A stretch of 64,000 nucleotides of DNA from Roseococcus microcysteis (GCF_014764365.1 NZ_CP061718.1:1612001-1676000), one strand, 5' to 3'. Counted from the stretch's first letter, positions 35,338-45,894 are shown. Program-made: numbers and translations. Notes: generated by a model from the letters alone, not told the origin.

Positions 35338-36443
35338 GCGCCGCACTCGCCGCCGGCGTGGCGCCCTTCGAGGGCGACCGCGCCGAGAGCATCGAGATGA
35401 TCCGCGACAGCGCGCGCGGGCTTCTCGGCACCGACATGGCGCGCGTGCGCGCCCTGCGCTTCCAGGAACCGGGCTTCGACCCGGCCCTGCTGCGCGCCAT
35501 GGGCGAGGCGGGCTGGATCGGCCTCTCCGTCCCTGAGGAAGCCGGCGGCACGGGGCTCGGCCTCGGCGAGGGCGTGGCCCTGGCCGAGGAGGTGGGCCGC
35601 GCCTCGGCCCCCGAACCCGTGGTGGCGCTGATGCTCTCGGCCCATCTGCTGGCGGCCGCGGGGGAATCCACCGTCCTGCCACAACTCCTGGCCGGCGAGG
35701 CGGTGGTGCTGACCGCCTGGCAGGACCGCGCGCACACGCTCTCGCCCGCCACCTCGGCGGACGGCGCGCGGCGCTTCGTGCCCATGGCGGCGGGGGCCAC
35801 GCATATCCTCTGGCCCGTGGCCGAGGGCGGGCGCGTGGCGCTCCACCTCCTGACGCGCGACCAGGTCGAGATCACGACCGAACATACCCAGGATGGCGGC
35901 CATTACGGCACCGTTCGCCCTCTGCCCTTCACCGGCCATGGGCCCGGCACGCACATCGCCGACGATGTGGGCGCCGCCCTGGCCGAGGGGCTCGACCGCG
36001 CGGCGCTGCTGACCGCGGCCTCGCTGCTGGGCGGCATGGAGGCGGCGTTCACCATGACGCTGGATTACCTCCGCACCCGCCAGCAATTCGGCAAGATCAT
36101 CGGCACCTTCCAGGCGCTGCAGCACAAGGCCGCCGACGCCAAGATCCAGGTGGCGCTGACCCGCGCCGCCGTTGAGCAGGCGGCCGCCGCGCTCGATGAT
36201 GGCCTGACCGGCGACGCCGCCCGCGCCCTGGTCAGCCGCGCCAAGGCCCGCGCCAGCGAGGCCGGCATGGCGGTGCAGCAGGCCTGCGTCCAGCTGCATG
36301 GCGGCATCGGCTACACCGACCAATACGATGTGGGGCTGCATCTGCGGCGGACCATGGTGCTGGCGCCGGCCTATGGCGGTGCCAACCTGCACCGCCGCCG
36401 CTTCATGGAACTGGCACCCGAGACCGAGGACGAAGCGGCCTGA
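35334..36443 (+). CDS. Acyl-CoA dehydrogenase family protein
   Basis: A 369-aa flavoprotein of the acyl-CoA dehydrogenase fold. Seen: WIGLSVPEEAGGTGLGLGE, the FAD-binding TRQQFGKIIGTFQALQHKAAD near residue 245, and the C-terminal QLHGGIGYTDQYDVGLHLRR. The middle beta domain is poorly conserved and short, typical of the partner-type dehydrogenases found beside a second ACAD gene. It may act with the downstream ACAD on one substrate. The start is GTG 35334. Confidence 0.9.
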   Translation: MSAALAAGVAPFEGDRAESIEMIRDSARGLLGTDMARVRALRFQEPGFDPALLRAMGEAGWIGLSVPEEAGGTGLGLGEGVALAEEVGRASAPEPVVALMLSAHLLAAAGESTVLPQLLAGEAVVLTAWQDRAHTLSPATSADGARRFVPMAAGATHILWPVAEGGRVALHLLTRDQVEITTEHTQDGGHYGTVRPLPFTGHGPGTHIADDVGAALAEGLDRAALLTAASLLGGMEAAFTMTLDYLRTRQQFGKIIGTFQALQHKAADAKIQVALTRAAVEQAAAALDDGLTGDAARALVSRAKARASEAGMAVQQACVQLHGGIGYTDQYDVGLHLRRTMVLAPAYGGANLHRRRFMELAPETEDEAA

Positions 36444-36463
36444 GCGCCGCGCGGGAGGAAACA

Positions 36464-37249
36464 ATGGACGGCATGGACCCCAAGACCCGCATGCGCATCA
36501 CCGAGGAGCGCCATGGCGCGGTGGTGGTGCTGACGCTGGACTACCCCGCGCGCCGCAATGCCCTGGCGGTGCCGCTGCGCGTGGAACTCGAACAGGCCCT
36601 CGAACGCGCCTCGGCCGATGGGCAGACGCGCGCTTTGGTGCTGACGGGCAGCGAGGGCGTGTTCTCGGCCGGGGGCGACATCTCGGGCATGGACATCGAA
36701 AGCGCCTATGACGGGCGGGAGCGGATGCGCCGCACCCACCGCCTGGTGCGCCTTCTGGCCCGCGGCAACCTGCCCATCGTCGCCGCCGTGGAAGGCTGGG
36801 CGGTGGGCGCGGGTCTCTCGCTCGCTTTGCTCTGCGACCACATCGTGGCCGCCGAGGATGCGCGCTTCATGGCCGGCTTCCACAAGATCGGCCTGATGTC
36901 GGACATGGGCATGCCCGCCACCCTGCCGGCACGTATTGGTGTGGGCCGCGCGCGCGACATGCTGCTGTTCCACACGCAGTATCTGGGCACCGAAGCCAAG
37001 ACGATCGGCCTCGTGGACCACGTGGTGCCCAAGGGCAAGGCCCTGGAAGTGGCGCTCGAACGCGCGCAGACCCTGGCCCAGGAAGCGCCCCTGCCCATCG
37101 CCTTCACCAAGCAGTGGTTCGCGGACGAGCTCGAAACCGCCCTCGCCCGCGAATCCGACTTCCAGGCCACCCTCTTCACCACGGCCGACTTCCGCGAAGG
37201 CCGCGCCGCCTTCCTGGGCAAGCGCAAGCCCAGCTTCCAGGGGCGATGA
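36464..37249 (+). CDS. Enoyl-CoA hydratase/isomerase family protein
   Basis: A 261-aa crotonase-fold protein. Oxyanion-hole segments are SAGGDISGMD near residue 65 and EGWAVGAGLSLALLCDHIVA near 110. The position of the first catalytic Glu in true hydratases lies in a region reading MSDMGMPATLPARIG without a clear Glu, so the activity may be isomerase- or hydrolase-like. It is in the operon with the acyl-CoA dehydrogenases. Confidence 0.9.
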   Translation: MDGMDPKTRMRITEERHGAVVVLTLDYPARRNALAVPLRVELEQALERASADGQTRALVLTGSEGVFSAGGDISGMDIESAYDGRERMRRTHRLVRLLARGNLPIVAAVEGWAVGAGLSLALLCDHIVAAEDARFMAGFHKIGLMSDMGMPATLPARIGVGRARDMLLFHTQYLGTEAKTIGLVDHVVPKGKALEVALERAQTLAQEAPLPIAFTKQWFADELETALARESDFQATLFTTADFREGRAAFLGKRKPSFQGR

Positions 37250-37267
37250 GGGTGGCGCGGGTGGCGC

Positions 37268-37485
37268 TTGGGAGGGCCCTGCCCTCCCAAACCCTCCCGC
37301 CAGGGGCCAGTGGGCCCCTGGACCCTTTCACCGGGGTTGGGTTTGGAGGGAGGGGGCCGCGCGCGCCCTTCCCCAAGGCTGCGACCTCGACGCCCCCTCC
37401 CTCCAAACCCAATACACAGCGAGAGGGGTCCGGGGACCCAAAGTCCCCGGCGGATAGGGTCTGGGGAAGGCGGCGCCTTCCCCAG
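37268..37485. repeat. Mosaic of five perfect hairpins between two acyl-CoA genes
   Basis: The 277-nt gap holds five perfect inverted repeats: 37268-37290 (10-bp stem), 37301-37320 (8 bp), 37337-37357 with 37392-37412 (21 bp, 34-nt loop), 37430-37450 (8 bp) and 37461-37485 (11 bp, 3-nt loop). None has a T-run on the + strand, so they are not ordinary terminators. The pattern suggests an intergenic palindromic element rather than coding DNA. It could reduce expression of the downstream dehydrogenase or stabilise the upstream message. Confidence 0.75.
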
Positions 37486-37526
37486 CAACCGCCGCACCGC
37501 CCCCATCATCTCCCGGGAGAAGCCCC

Positions 37527-38695
37527 ATGAATGCCATCACGCCGCGTGAGCCGGATGATCTGAACGCCCTGCCGGACGAGGCCTTCCGCCTGCACATCCG
37601 GTCCTGGATCGAGGCCAATTATCCGGCGGAGTTGCGGAACCCCGAGAAGCGCCTCCACTGGGAGGAGAACAAGGTCTGGTATTTCAAGCTGGCCGAGAAG
37701 GGCTGGCTCTGCCCCGGCTGGCCGCGGGAGTATGGCGGGCTTGGCCTGTCGCCCGCGAAGCAGATCATCTTCACCGAGGAGCTGGAGCGCTGGGGCTGCG
37801 CGCGCTGCAACGACCACGGCATCATCATGCTGGGGCCGCTCGTGATCCGGTACGGCACCGAGGCGCAGAAGCAGCATTTCCTGCCCAAGATCCTGAATGG
37901 CGAGCATATCTGGTGCCAGGGCTATTCGGAGCCCAACAGCGGCTCCGACCTGGCCAGCCTCCGCACCGAGGCGGTGGACATGGGCGACCATTATGTCGTG
38001 AACGGCCAGAAGACCTGGACGACGCTGGCGCAGGACGCGAACTGGATCTTCCTGCTGGTCCGCACCGACAAGGCGGCGAAGAAGCAGGAGGGCATCTCCT
38101 TCCTGCTGGTGGACATGAACACGCCCGGCATCACCGTGCGGCCCATCATCAACCTCGAGATGCATGACGAGTTCTGCGAGGTCTTCTTCGACAATGTGAA
38201 GGTGCCGAAGGAGAACCTGGTCGGCCAGCTCAACAAGGGCTGGGACATGGCCAAGGCGCTGCTGAGCTTCGAGCGCATCTACCTGGGCTCCCCCGCCAAT
38301 CCGCCTACGCCCTGACCCGGCTGCGGCAGCTGGCCGAGCGGATGGGCCTGGCGGACGACCCTCTGTTTGCCGACCGCTACGGCCGCCACCGCACCGATCT
38401 GGAGGACCTCAAGGCCCTCTACGCCCGCTATGTGGAGGTGCTGAAGCAGGGCCGCCCGCTGGGCGCCGATGTCTCGCAGCTCAAGATCGTGCAGTCGGAA
38501 CTGTTCCAGCGCATCACCGAGACGGCGCTGGAGGTGGCGGGCGAGAATGCCGGGCTGTTCGGCCCCATGGAGGGCAACCGGAACCTCAACCCCGGCGCGC
38601 TCTACATCCAGGCGCGGCCGACCACGATCTATGGCGGCACCAACGAGATCCAGCGGAACATCCTGAGCAAGAACGTGCTGGAACTGCCGGGATGA
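37527..38695 (+). pseudogene. Acyl-CoA dehydrogenase with one frameshift
   Basis: A complete acyl-CoA dehydrogenase (about 389 aa) if one base is restored near 38300. The first part ends in AKALLSFERIYLGSPAN; the continuation YALTRLRQLAERMGL is in the next frame. A missing T in AATCCGCC (expected AATTCCGCC, giving NSAYAL) explains it. Before the break: WLCPGWPREYGGLGL, CQGYSEPNSGSDLASL and NGQKTWTT (FAD/acyl-CoA sites); after it: GPMEGNRNLNPGALYIQARPTTIYGGTNEIQRNI in two parts, the usual end. No other damage is seen. Confidence 0.88.
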
Positions 38696-39063
38696 GCCAG
38701 CGCGACGAATTCCACAGCCTCACCGACACGGCGGCCGGCCTGTTCCGGGAACTCGCGCCGGGTGTGACCACCCGCATCTTCGCGGGCGAGCAGGCCATGC
38801 TCTCGGTGGTGGAGATCGCGCCCAACGCCGAGGGCGTCATGCACCATCACCCGGAGGAGCAATGGGGCGTGCTGCTGGAAGGCAGCGCGATCCGCTTCCA
38901 GGGCGATGAGGCCATCGAGGTGAAGAAGGGCGATTTCTGGCGCACGCCCGGCGGCGTGCCCCACACCATGCGGGCAGGGCCGGAGGGGTGCCGCGTGCTC
39001 GACATCTTCAGCCCGCCGCGCCCGGAATACCGCAAGCCGGGCTCGGGCTTCGGCACCGGCTGA
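38692..39063 (+). CDS. Cupin domain protein
   Basis: A 123-aa single-domain cupin. Metal-ligand motif 1 is MHHHPEEQWGVLLEG near residue 50 and motif 2 is GDFWRTPGGVPHTMRAG near 83, so metal binding is likely. Small cupins in catabolic operons act as isomerases, dioxygenases or ligand sensors. It overlaps the preceding dehydrogenase by 4 nt. Confidence 0.87.
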   Translation: MSQRDEFHSLTDTAAGLFRELAPGVTTRIFAGEQAMLSVVEIAPNAEGVMHHHPEEQWGVLLEGSAIRFQGDEAIEVKKGDFWRTPGGVPHTMRAGPEGCRVLDIFSPPRPEYRKPGSGFGTG

Positions 39064-39119
39064 TTGACGCCCGGCCCCTCCCGGCGATGATGCCGGGAGA
39101 ACCGAGCACGGGGGCGGCG

Positions 39120-40522
39120 ATGACGGAGATCTGGGGCTGGACGGCCAGCGAAACGGTGGCGGCCATCGCCGCGCGCAAGGTTTCGGCGCGGGAGGTGGCG
39201 CAGTCGGCGCTGGCGCGGCTCGATGCCGTGAACCCCCGCCTCAACGCCGTGGTCCAGACCATGCCGGAGCAGGCCCTGGCCGCCGCCGACGCCGTGGACG
39301 CCGCCCTGGCACGGGGCGAGGCGCCGGGCCTGCTGGCCGGCGTGCCCGTCACCATCAAGGTGAATGTGGACCAGGCGGGTTTCGCCACCACCAACGGGCT
39401 GCGCGCCCAGGCCAGCCACCGCGCCACCGAGGACAACCCGGTGGTGGCGAACCTCAAGAAGGCCGGCGCCGTCATCATCGGGCGGACCAACACGCCCGCC
39501 TTCTCGGTGCGCTGGTTCTGCTCGAACCTGATCCATGGCGCGACCTATAATCCGCTGGGCAAGCACATCACGCCGGGGGGTTCCTCGGGCGGGGCCGGTT
39601 CGGCCACGGCGGCGGGCATCGGCGCCATCGGGCATGGGACGGATATCGGCGGGTCCGTGCGCTACCCGGCCTATGTCTGCGGCATCCATGGGCTGCGGCC
39701 GACGCTGGGGCGGATTCCGGTGTGGAACCCCTCGCTGCCCGAACGCGACATCGGCCCGCAGCTGATGTCGGTCAGCGGCCCGCTGGCGCGCAGCGTGGCG
39801 GATGTGCGCCTCGGCCTGCATGCGATGAGCCTGCCCGACCACCGCGACCCCTGGTATGTGCCCGCGCCCCATGAAGGGCCGGAGCTGCCGCGCCGCGCCG
39901 CCCTCTGCGTGGCGCCGGAGGGGATGAAGGTGGACCCCGCCATCGAGAAGGCCCTGCGCGAGGCCGCCGCCCGCCTCAAGGAAGCAGGCTGGGTGGTGGA
40001 GGAGGTGGACGCCCTGCCCCCCTGCGCGAGCCCGCCCGCCTGCAGGGCATGCTCTGGATGGAGCTGCTGCACCGGGGCGTGATGGCCGCGGTGGAGCAGG
40101 AGAACGAGCCCGCCTCGCTCGCCGTCTACCGGCATTTGGCGAAGCTGACCCCGCCGCCGGCCGACCTCGCGGAGTTGCAGGACGCGCTGACCGCCCGCGC
40201 GGGCTTCGTGCGGCAGTGGATGCAATTCTTCACCCAATACCCCGTGGTGCTGCTGCCGGTCTGTGGTGAACTGCCCTTCGACAATGAGGAGGACACCAAG
40301 GGCTTCGACCGTTTCCGGGAACTCCTGGAAGCGCAGTTGACCCAGGTGGGCCTGCCCTTCATCGGTGTGCCGGCGCTCGCCATCACCACCGGGATGGCGG
40401 GCGACCGGCCGGTGGGCGTGCAGCTCGCCGGGCCCCGCTACCGCGAGGATGCGCTGCTGGCGGCCGGCGAGGCCATCACCGGCGGCGGCGCCATCCCCGC
40501 CATTGACCCGAATTGGAGCTGA
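39120..40522 (+). pseudogene. Amidase (amidase signature family) with one frameshift
   Basis: An amidase-signature enzyme of about 468 aa once a single C is restored. Catalytic Lys is in VPVTIKVNVD, the cis-Ser in PGGSSGGAGSATAAG and the nucleophile in GHGTDIGGSVRYPA, all intact upstream. The frame breaks at the C6 run at 40017-40022 (seven C would rejoin the frames): after VVEEVDALPP the continuation LREPARLQGMLWMELL is in the next frame and ends normally at 40522. It may hydrolyse an amide that feeds the acyl-CoA pathway. Confidence 0.88.
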
Positions 40523-40524
40523 CC

Positions 40525-40865
40525 ATGTGGCGCGTTCTTCCCCTCTTCCTCCTGGCCGGCTGCGTGGCGGCCGGCGGCGGCACGCCCATGGGCCGCTGCG
40601 ACGCCGTGCTGCGCGTGAGCAATGGCGCGGGCCAGGCCATCGAACAGCTCTATGTCAGCGGCACCGGCCCGGCCGGCTGGGGGCGTGACCGGCTGGCGCC
40701 CAACCTCCTGCCCCCGGCGGCACCTTCCAGACGCCGGCGGGCGCCGAACCGCAGGCGGTGCGGGTGGTCTTCGTGGATGGCAGCGCCATCGAGATGGCGG
40801 GGCTGGAGGTCTGCGCAACGCCCGTGCTGCGCGTGGGGCCGCGCAGTTTGCAGCCGGAGCGGTAG
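40525..40865 (+). pseudogene. Small lipoprotein gene with one frameshift
   Basis: The gene starts at 40525 with a lipoprotein signal (FLLAGCVAAGG). After DRLAPNLLP, the natural continuation GGTFQTPAGAEPQAVRVVF is one frame away and runs to TAG at 40865 (SLQPER). One extra C in the C5 run at 40711-40715 would restore a protein of about 113 aa. Without repair, the frame runs on across the 3' end of rnhA, which supports the repaired model. The function is unknown. Confidence 0.7.
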
Positions 40866-40901
40866 GCCGGCGCTATTGATTGCCGAGCGGCCGATCAGGC
40901 G

Positions 40902-41366
40902 CTACCGGCCCAGGCTCTCCCGCGCCTGGGTCGCCAGCACATCGGCGCGTTCGTTCATCACGTCGCCGGCATGGCCGCGCACCCATTTCCACTCGACCTG
41001 GTGGGGCTTGGCGGCGGCCAGCAGGCGCTGCCACAGCTCGTAATTCTTCACGGGTTCGCGCGCCGCGTTGCGCCAGTTGTTGCGCACCCAGCCCTTGATC
41101 CAGCGCTCCATGCCGTTGCGGACATATTCACTGTCCGTGTGCAGCACCACGCGGCAAGGGCGCTTCAGCGCCTCCAGCGCCGCGATGGCGGCGGAAAGCT
41201 CCATCCGGTTGTTGGTGGTGGCGGGCTCGGCGCCCGTCAGTTCCCGCTCGGCCGCGCCGAAGCGCAGGATGGCCGCCCAGCCGCCCGGGCCCGGATTGGG
41301 CTTGCAGCCGCCATCGGTCCAGATCTCGACCACGCCGCCCGGCGTGTTCTCCGGCGTCTCCACCAT
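40902..41366 (-). CDS. rnhA: Ribonuclease HI
   Basis: Removes RNA from RNA-DNA hybrids, 154 aa. The catalytic D-E-D-D set is present: [38 protein letters not shown] and [12 protein letters not shown]. The basic handle region [13 protein letters not shown] is intact. The start at 41366 is 2 nt before the thrB stop, in the ispH-thrB-rnhA order common in Alphaproteobacteria. Confidence 0.97.
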   Translation of the reverse strand: MVETPENTPGGVVEIWTDGGCKPNPGPGGWAAILRFGAAERELTGAEPATTNNRMELSAAIAALEALKRPCRVVLHTDSEYVRNGMERWIKGWVRNNWRNAAREPVKNYELWQRLLAAAKPHQVEWKWVRGHAGDVMNERADVLATQARESLGR

Positions 41367-41367
41367 C

Positions 41368-42339
41368 TCAGCCCCCGATCGCGGCGGCGTCGCGCGCATG
41401 GGCGAAGAAACGCAGGCGGTGCAGGTATTCCAGCGGGTCCTTGCGCGTGACCATGGCGCCCGGGGGCGTGTTCACCCAGTCATAGAGGCGGGTCAGCAGG
41501 AAGCGCATGGCGGCCCCCCGGCACAGCACCGGCAGCGCCGCCCATTCGGCCGGGCTCAGCGGGCGCCGCGCCTGATAGGCGGAAAGGATGGCCCGCGCCT
41601 TGGTCACGTTGAACTGGTAGTCGCTCTCGAAGCACCAGGCGTTCAGCACGATGGCGATGTCATAGGCCAGCATGTCCGTGCAGGCGAAGTAGAAATCAAT
41701 CAGCCCCGAGATGCGCGGCCGCCGCCCCGCATCCTCCAGGAAGAAGACATTGTCCGGGAACAAATCGGCATGGATATGCCCGATGGGCAGGGCGCCCGTG
41801 GCGGGCCATTGGACCAGGATGGCGGCGAGTGCGGCGTCCAGTTCCACGATCAGGCCGGGCTCGCCATCCGCCCGGCAGCGGTCCAGCAGCGGGGCCCAGG
41901 AATCGGCGCCCAGCCCGTTCTTCCGGGTGGCCGGGAAGCCCATGCCGGCCGCGTGCAGCCGCGCCAGCGCATCGCCCAGCGGCGCGCAATGCGAGGGCCG
42001 CACCCGCCGCGGCCAGAAGCCGGGCAGGAAGGTGCAGATGGCGGCCGGCCGCCCCGCCAGTTGCCGCAGCGCCGCGCCATCCCGCCCCGGCACCGGCTCC
42101 GGGCAGGAGATGCCCTGCGCCGCCAGATGCCGCATCAGCCCCAGGAACCAGGGCAGTTCCGCCGGGTCCACCCGCTTCTCATACAGGGTCAGGATGAAGT
42201 CGCCCTGGGTCGTCTTCAGCGCGTAGTTGGAATTCTCGACGCCTTCCGCGATGCCGCGATAGGCCTGAAGCTCGCCGATGCCATATTCGGCCAGGAAGGC
42301 GCGCAGCGCCTCATCCGTGACCTCGGTGTAGACCGCCAC
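41368..42339 (-). CDS. thrB: Homoserine kinase (ThrB2, aminoglycoside phosphotransferase fold)
   Basis: Phosphorylates homoserine in threonine synthesis, 323 aa. This alphaproteobacterial type has a kinase (APH) fold and not the GHMP fold. Seen: [24 protein letters not shown] near residue 35 (nucleotide site), the catalytic loop [15 protein letters not shown] near 186, and the metal Asp in GLIDFYFAC. The gene is between ispH and rnhA. Confidence 0.95.
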   Translation of the reverse strand: MAVYTEVTDEALRAFLAEYGIGELQAYRGIAEGVENSNYALKTTQGDFILTLYEKRVDPAELPWFLGLMRHLAAQGISCPEPVPGRDGAALRQLAGRPAAICTFLPGFWPRRVRPSHCAPLGDALARLHAAGMGFPATRKNGLGADSWAPLLDRCRADGEPGLIVELDAALAAILVQWPATGALPIGHIHADLFPDNVFFLEDAGRRPRISGLIDFYFACTDMLAYDIAIVLNAWCFESDYQFNVTKARAILSAYQARRPLSPAEWAALPVLCRGAAMRFLLTRLYDWVNTPPGAMVTRKDPLEYLHRLRFFAHARDAAAIGG

Positions 42340-42354
42340 TGAACAGGATGCAGG

Positions 42355-43317
42355 TCAGGCGGCGGGCGCGGTGGCGAGGGCGGAGGGCAGCTTGAAGATG
42401 ATCTTTTCCTCGGCCACCACCACCTCCTCGATGTCGAGGCTGTAGCGCTCACGCAGCCTGGCCAGAACCTCCTCCACCAGCAGCTCGGGCGCGCTGGCGC
42501 CGGCCGTGATGCCGAGGCTGGAATACCGGGCCACCTGGTCCAGATCCAGCTCACGCCCGCGCTGCACCATCACCGCGGCCTTGCAGCCCGAACGGCTGGC
42601 CACCTCGACCAGGCGCAGCGAGTTGGAGGAATTGGGCGCCCCCACCACGATCATCATCTCCACCCGCGGCGCGATCTCCTTCACGGCGGCCTGGCGGTTG
42701 GTGGTCGCGTAGCAGATGTCCTCCTTGGCGGGGGCGGAGATCTGCGGGAAGCGCTCGCGCAGGATGTCCACGATCTCGGCCGTGTCATCCACCGAGAGCG
42801 TGGTCTGCGTGATGAAGGAGAGGTCGTGGCCGGCGGGGGGTTCCACGCTGCGGGCCTGGGCCTCGTCCTCGACCAGGGTGATGGCACCGGGCGGCAGCTG
42901 GCCCATGGTGCCGATCACCTCCGGGTGGCCCGCATGGCCGATCAGGAAGATGTGGCGGTTGCGGGTGAAGTGATGCTCGGCCTCGCGGTGGACCTTGCTG
43001 ACCAGCGGGCAGGTGGCGTCCAGGAAGAACATCTGGCGCCGCTCGGCCTCGGCCGGGATGGCCTTGGGCACGCCATGGGCGCTGAAGACCACGGGCTGGC
43101 CGTCATTGGGGATTTCGTCGAGTTCCTCCACGAAGACCGCGCCCTGCGCCTCCAACGACTGCACGACGAAACGGTTGTGGACGATCTCGTGCCGCACATA
43201 GACCGGCGCGCCGTAGCGTTTCAGCGCCTCCTCGACGATCTTGATGGCGCGGTCCACCCCGGCGCAAAAGCCGCGCGGACCGGCGAGCAGAACCTTCAGG
43301 GTGGGCTTTTGGTCCAT
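42355..43317 (-). CDS. ispH: 4-hydroxy-3-methylbut-2-enyl diphosphate reductase
   Basis: Last enzyme of the MEP isoprenoid pathway, an [4Fe-4S] protein of 320 aa. The three cluster cysteines are in [23 protein letters not shown] and [10 protein letters not shown]; catalytic Glu lies in the [11 protein letters not shown] region. The start MDQKPTLK at 43317 is used; the longer frame adds 11 unconserved residues. Confidence 0.97.
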   Translation of the reverse strand: MDQKPTLKVLLAGPRGFCAGVDRAIKIVEEALKRYGAPVYVRHEIVHNRFVVQSLEAQGAVFVEELDEIPNDGQPVVFSAHGVPKAIPAEAERRQMFFLDATCPLVSKVHREAEHHFTRNRHIFLIGHAGHPEVIGTMGQLPPGAITLVEDEAQARSVEPPAGHDLSFITQTTLSVDDTAEIVDILRERFPQISAPAKEDICYATTNRQAAVKEIAPRVEMMIVVGAPNSSNSLRLVEVASRSGCKAAVMVQRGRELDLDQVARYSSLGITAGASAPELLVEEVLARLRERYSLDIEEVVVAEEKIIFKLPSALATAPAA

Positions 43318-43471
43318 GGATGGTTGTATTCCCAGCGCGTGTTCGAGCACCCGAGACTACCGCTTCGGCGCGATCGGTGCCAGACGTGAGGCGCCGGAGA
43401 CATGGCGCCGCCCCGGCACCGCGACAAGTCATGCGGGCGCCGGGCTGCGCGTGGAACAGAGGGAAGTGGCG

Positions 43472-44017
43472 ATGCGGGGCAAGTTCTGGGGTTTGGGGAT
43501 GGTTCTTCTGGCCGCGCTGGGGCTGGCCGGATGCTCGCAACCCCGCGTGGACAACCTGTTGATCGCCTGCCCGACGCTGAGCCTGCCCTCGGACGTGGCC
43601 GATCTCTCGCGCCACCGCCCCGGCACGCCGCCGGACCTCTCGACCCTGCTGCTCGACGCCCGCATCCAGGCGCTGGACGGCACCTGCCGCGGCGCGCGGC
43701 GCGGCGAGGGCGTTTCCGTCTCGCTCGCCGCCCGCTTCCAGGTGGAACGCGGCCCCGCGGGCACGGAGCGCAGCGTGGACCTGCCCTGGTTCATCGCCAT
43801 CGTCGAGGACGGGACGGAGACGATCCTGAACCGCCAGACCTTCGTCCAGCGCGTGACCTTCGCCCCCAACACGACGGTCGCGACCGTGACCTCGCCCCGA
43901 TTCGAACTGGTCTTCCCCCTCCGGGCCGAGCGTCGCATCCAGGACCACCGGATCATGGTGGGCTTCCTGCTGACGCCGGAGGAATTGGCGCTCAACCGGA
44001 CGCGCGGGCCACGCTGA
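43472..44017 (+). CDS. Hypothetical lipoprotein
   Basis: A 181-aa protein with a signal peptide and lipobox (AALGLAGC). The mature part (from SQPRVDNLLIACPTLSLPSDV) has the look of a small beta-sandwich domain and contains two more Cys. No named family is recognised. It is divergent from ispH with a 154-nt gap in which no other feature stands out, and is followed by a 243-nt gap holding the promoter of the signalling operon. Confidence 0.75.
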   Translation: MRGKFWGLGMVLLAALGLAGCSQPRVDNLLIACPTLSLPSDVADLSRHRPGTPPDLSTLLLDARIQALDGTCRGARRGEGVSVSLAARFQVERGPAGTERSVDLPWFIAIVEDGTETILNRQTFVQRVTFAPNTTVATVTSPRFELVFPLRAERRIQDHRIMVGFLLTPEELALNRTRGPR

Positions 44018-44122
44018 CATGCGAGGCGCAAACCCGCCCGGCGAAACACCCAAGAATCAAGCGGCAAAGATCCCGGGTGAAATCTTCTGAGGTTTGCCAC
44101 GCGGGAACCTCCAGCTACTTCC

Positions 44123-44152
44123 TTGACCCGGATGGCCCTTGGCCACCATAAT
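44123..44152 (+). promoter_or_regulatory. Sigma-70-type promoter of the signalling operon
   Basis: TTGACC (44123-44128), an 18-nt spacer, and CATAAT (44147-44152) lie in a locally AT-rich patch about 100 nt before the MetOD1-like gene. Both hexamers match four or five of six consensus positions. Confidence 0.6.
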
Positions 44153-44260
44153 TGGTCCGTGCAAACTTATTTGTTCCAAGGGACACCGAGCTGTTCCGAG
44201 GCACGGCACGTAAATGTGCGATTCCCGCACCTTTGGCTTCTCTCGATGGGGGATGTGGAC

Positions 44261-44818
44261 ATGTCCGATCATCACTCCCCCGTATCGCCGCCCCCGGGGG
44301 ATGTCGCCGGGCTCGCCGTGCCGCTGGAGCGGGACGTCTTCCTCCGCCGCCTGCTGCGGGAGCTTTCGGGCGCCCTCGAGGATGTGGTCGGGCTGGAAGA
44401 GGCCTCGGGCTACATCAGCCTCGTGGGCGCCGCCATGGGCGAGCACATCCACGATGAATATCGCCGCGCCCTGGCGGTAGGGCGCCTCGACCGCCGGCAG
44501 CTTGCCGAGGTCCTGGTGGACCTGAAGCGCCGCATCCATGGCGATTTTTCCATCCTCGAGGAGGATGAGAACCAGATCGTCTTCGGCAACACCGCCTGCC
44601 CCTTCGGCGATTTCGTGCAGGGGCGGCCCTCGCTCTGCATGATGACCTCCAACGTCTTCGGCGCCATCGCGGCCGAGAGCCAGGGCTATGCGGCCGTGCG
44701 CCTGGAGCGGACGATCGCGGCCGGAGACCCCGCCTGCCGGGTGGTCGTGCTGCTCCGCCCCGACGAGGCTGCAACGCCAGGGGCCCGGGAGTACTTTCGT
44801 CGAGATGACGTTGGCTGA
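44261..44818 (+). CDS. Methanogen output domain 1 (MetOD1)-like protein
   Basis: A 185-aa soluble protein. The first 80 residues are helical with [22 protein letters not shown]-type character; the second half has the Cys-bearing segments [12 protein letters not shown] and [16 protein letters not shown], and ends [15 protein letters not shown], which fits the MetOD1 output domain as I know it. The three Cys may bind a cofactor. It overlaps the kinase gene by 14 nt, so it is probably the sensing partner of that kinase. The start at 44261 has GGGGGAT about 10 nt upstream. Confidence 0.75.
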   Translation: MSDHHSPVSPPPGDVAGLAVPLERDVFLRRLLRELSGALEDVVGLEEASGYISLVGAAMGEHIHDEYRRALAVGRLDRRQLAEVLVDLKRRIHGDFSILEEDENQIVFGNTACPFGDFVQGRPSLCMMTSNVFGAIAAESQGYAAVRLERTIAAGDPACRVVVLLRPDEAATPGAREYFRRDDVG

Positions 44819-45878
44819 AGGCGCGGCCCAGGTGCTCCAGACCCTACCCGAACCCGCACTCGTCCTGGGCACCGATGCGCGGATCGGCTTCGCGAACCGG
44901 GCGGCGCGGGCGCGCTTCGGCGCGGGCGTGGAGGCGGGCGCGGACCTCACCGCCCTGGGCCCCGACCCGGCGGCGGCCGAGCGGATGCGGCAATGGCTGC
45001 GGCGCTGCTCGGGCAGCCGCACCGCCCTGCCGGGCGCGTTGCAGCTGCGCGGCGCCGACGGCCAGGTGACCCGGTTCCGTGGCTTCGGCGCCATCCTCGC
45101 CCCCGCGGGGGCCGAAAGCCGCGCCAAGCTTCTGCTGCGCCTGGTGGACCGCGAGGATGACCGCTTCCCCCTGCTGGGCCGCAAGCTCGACGAACTGAAC
45201 ATCGAGATCAGCCGCCGGCGGCGCGCCCAGCTTGCCCTTGAGGTCGCGGTGCAGGACCGGGACGTGCTGCTGAACGAGCTGCACCACCGGGTGAAGAACA
45301 ACATCCAGATGCTGGTGGGCATGCTGGCCATGACCCGTCGCGCCGCGGCCTGGGCGACGGACCCGCAGGCGGTGCTGGCCGAAGCCTCGCGCCGCCTGGC
45401 GGCGGTCGGCACGGTCCACCAGATGCTGTACCTGGGCGACAATCTGCGTGGCGTACCGGGCGAGACCTTCCTGCAACAGGTGGCCGGCGCGGTGCTGGCC
45501 AGCATGGGGGTGCCCCACAGCGTCAGCCTCTCGGCGGACCCGCTCGAGATCTCGAACGATGCCGCCGTGCCGCTCGGCCTCGTTCTTCACGAATTGTTGG
45601 TCAATGCCGTGAAGCATGGCTGCCCGGACGGCGTGGAGCCAGGCGGCATTCGCGTCTCCCTCCGACGCCTTGAGGGTGCGCTGGTCGAGCTGCGGGTCGA
45701 GGATGATGGACCCGGCTTCACGCTCGACGCCGCAACCCGCGTGGGCGCAACCGGGTTGAAGCTGGTGCTCGGACTTGCGCGGCAGTTAAATGGTGAACTG
45801 TCGGTGACACCGGGCGCGGTGGGAGGGACCTGCGCGGTGCTGCGTTTTCCGGCATCGGTCGACCCGCCGAAGGAATGA
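44805..45878 (+). CDS. HisKA_2-type sensor histidine kinase
   Basis: A 357-aa cytoplasmic kinase with no membrane segment. A PAS-like sensor covers residues 1-120 ([22 protein letters not shown]). The H-box is [20 protein letters not shown] near residue 160, which marks the HisKA_2 class; the ATPase part has the N-box [14 protein letters not shown], then DDGPGF and [12 protein letters not shown]. It probably receives its input from the overlapping MetOD1-like protein and phosphorylates the next gene's product. Confidence 0.92.
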   Translation: MTLAEGAAQVLQTLPEPALVLGTDARIGFANRAARARFGAGVEAGADLTALGPDPAAAERMRQWLRRCSGSRTALPGALQLRGADGQVTRFRGFGAILAPAGAESRAKLLLRLVDREDDRFPLLGRKLDELNIEISRRRRAQLALEVAVQDRDVLLNELHHRVKNNIQMLVGMLAMTRRAAAWATDPQAVLAEASRRLAAVGTVHQMLYLGDNLRGVPGETFLQQVAGAVLASMGVPHSVSLSADPLEISNDAAVPLGLVLHELLVNAVKHGCPDGVEPGGIRVSLRRLEGALVELRVEDDGPGFTLDAATRVGATGLKLVLGLARQLNGELSVTPGAVGGTCAVLRFPASVDPPKE

Positions 45879-45894
45879 AAGGAGTGCGACGGAC

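Noticed and set aside
40865-41043. C-terminal extension of the lipoprotein across rnhA
   Set aside because: The extension is Arg/Ser/Trp-rich and antisense to conserved RNase HI sequence. The one-base repair gives a natural end at 40865.
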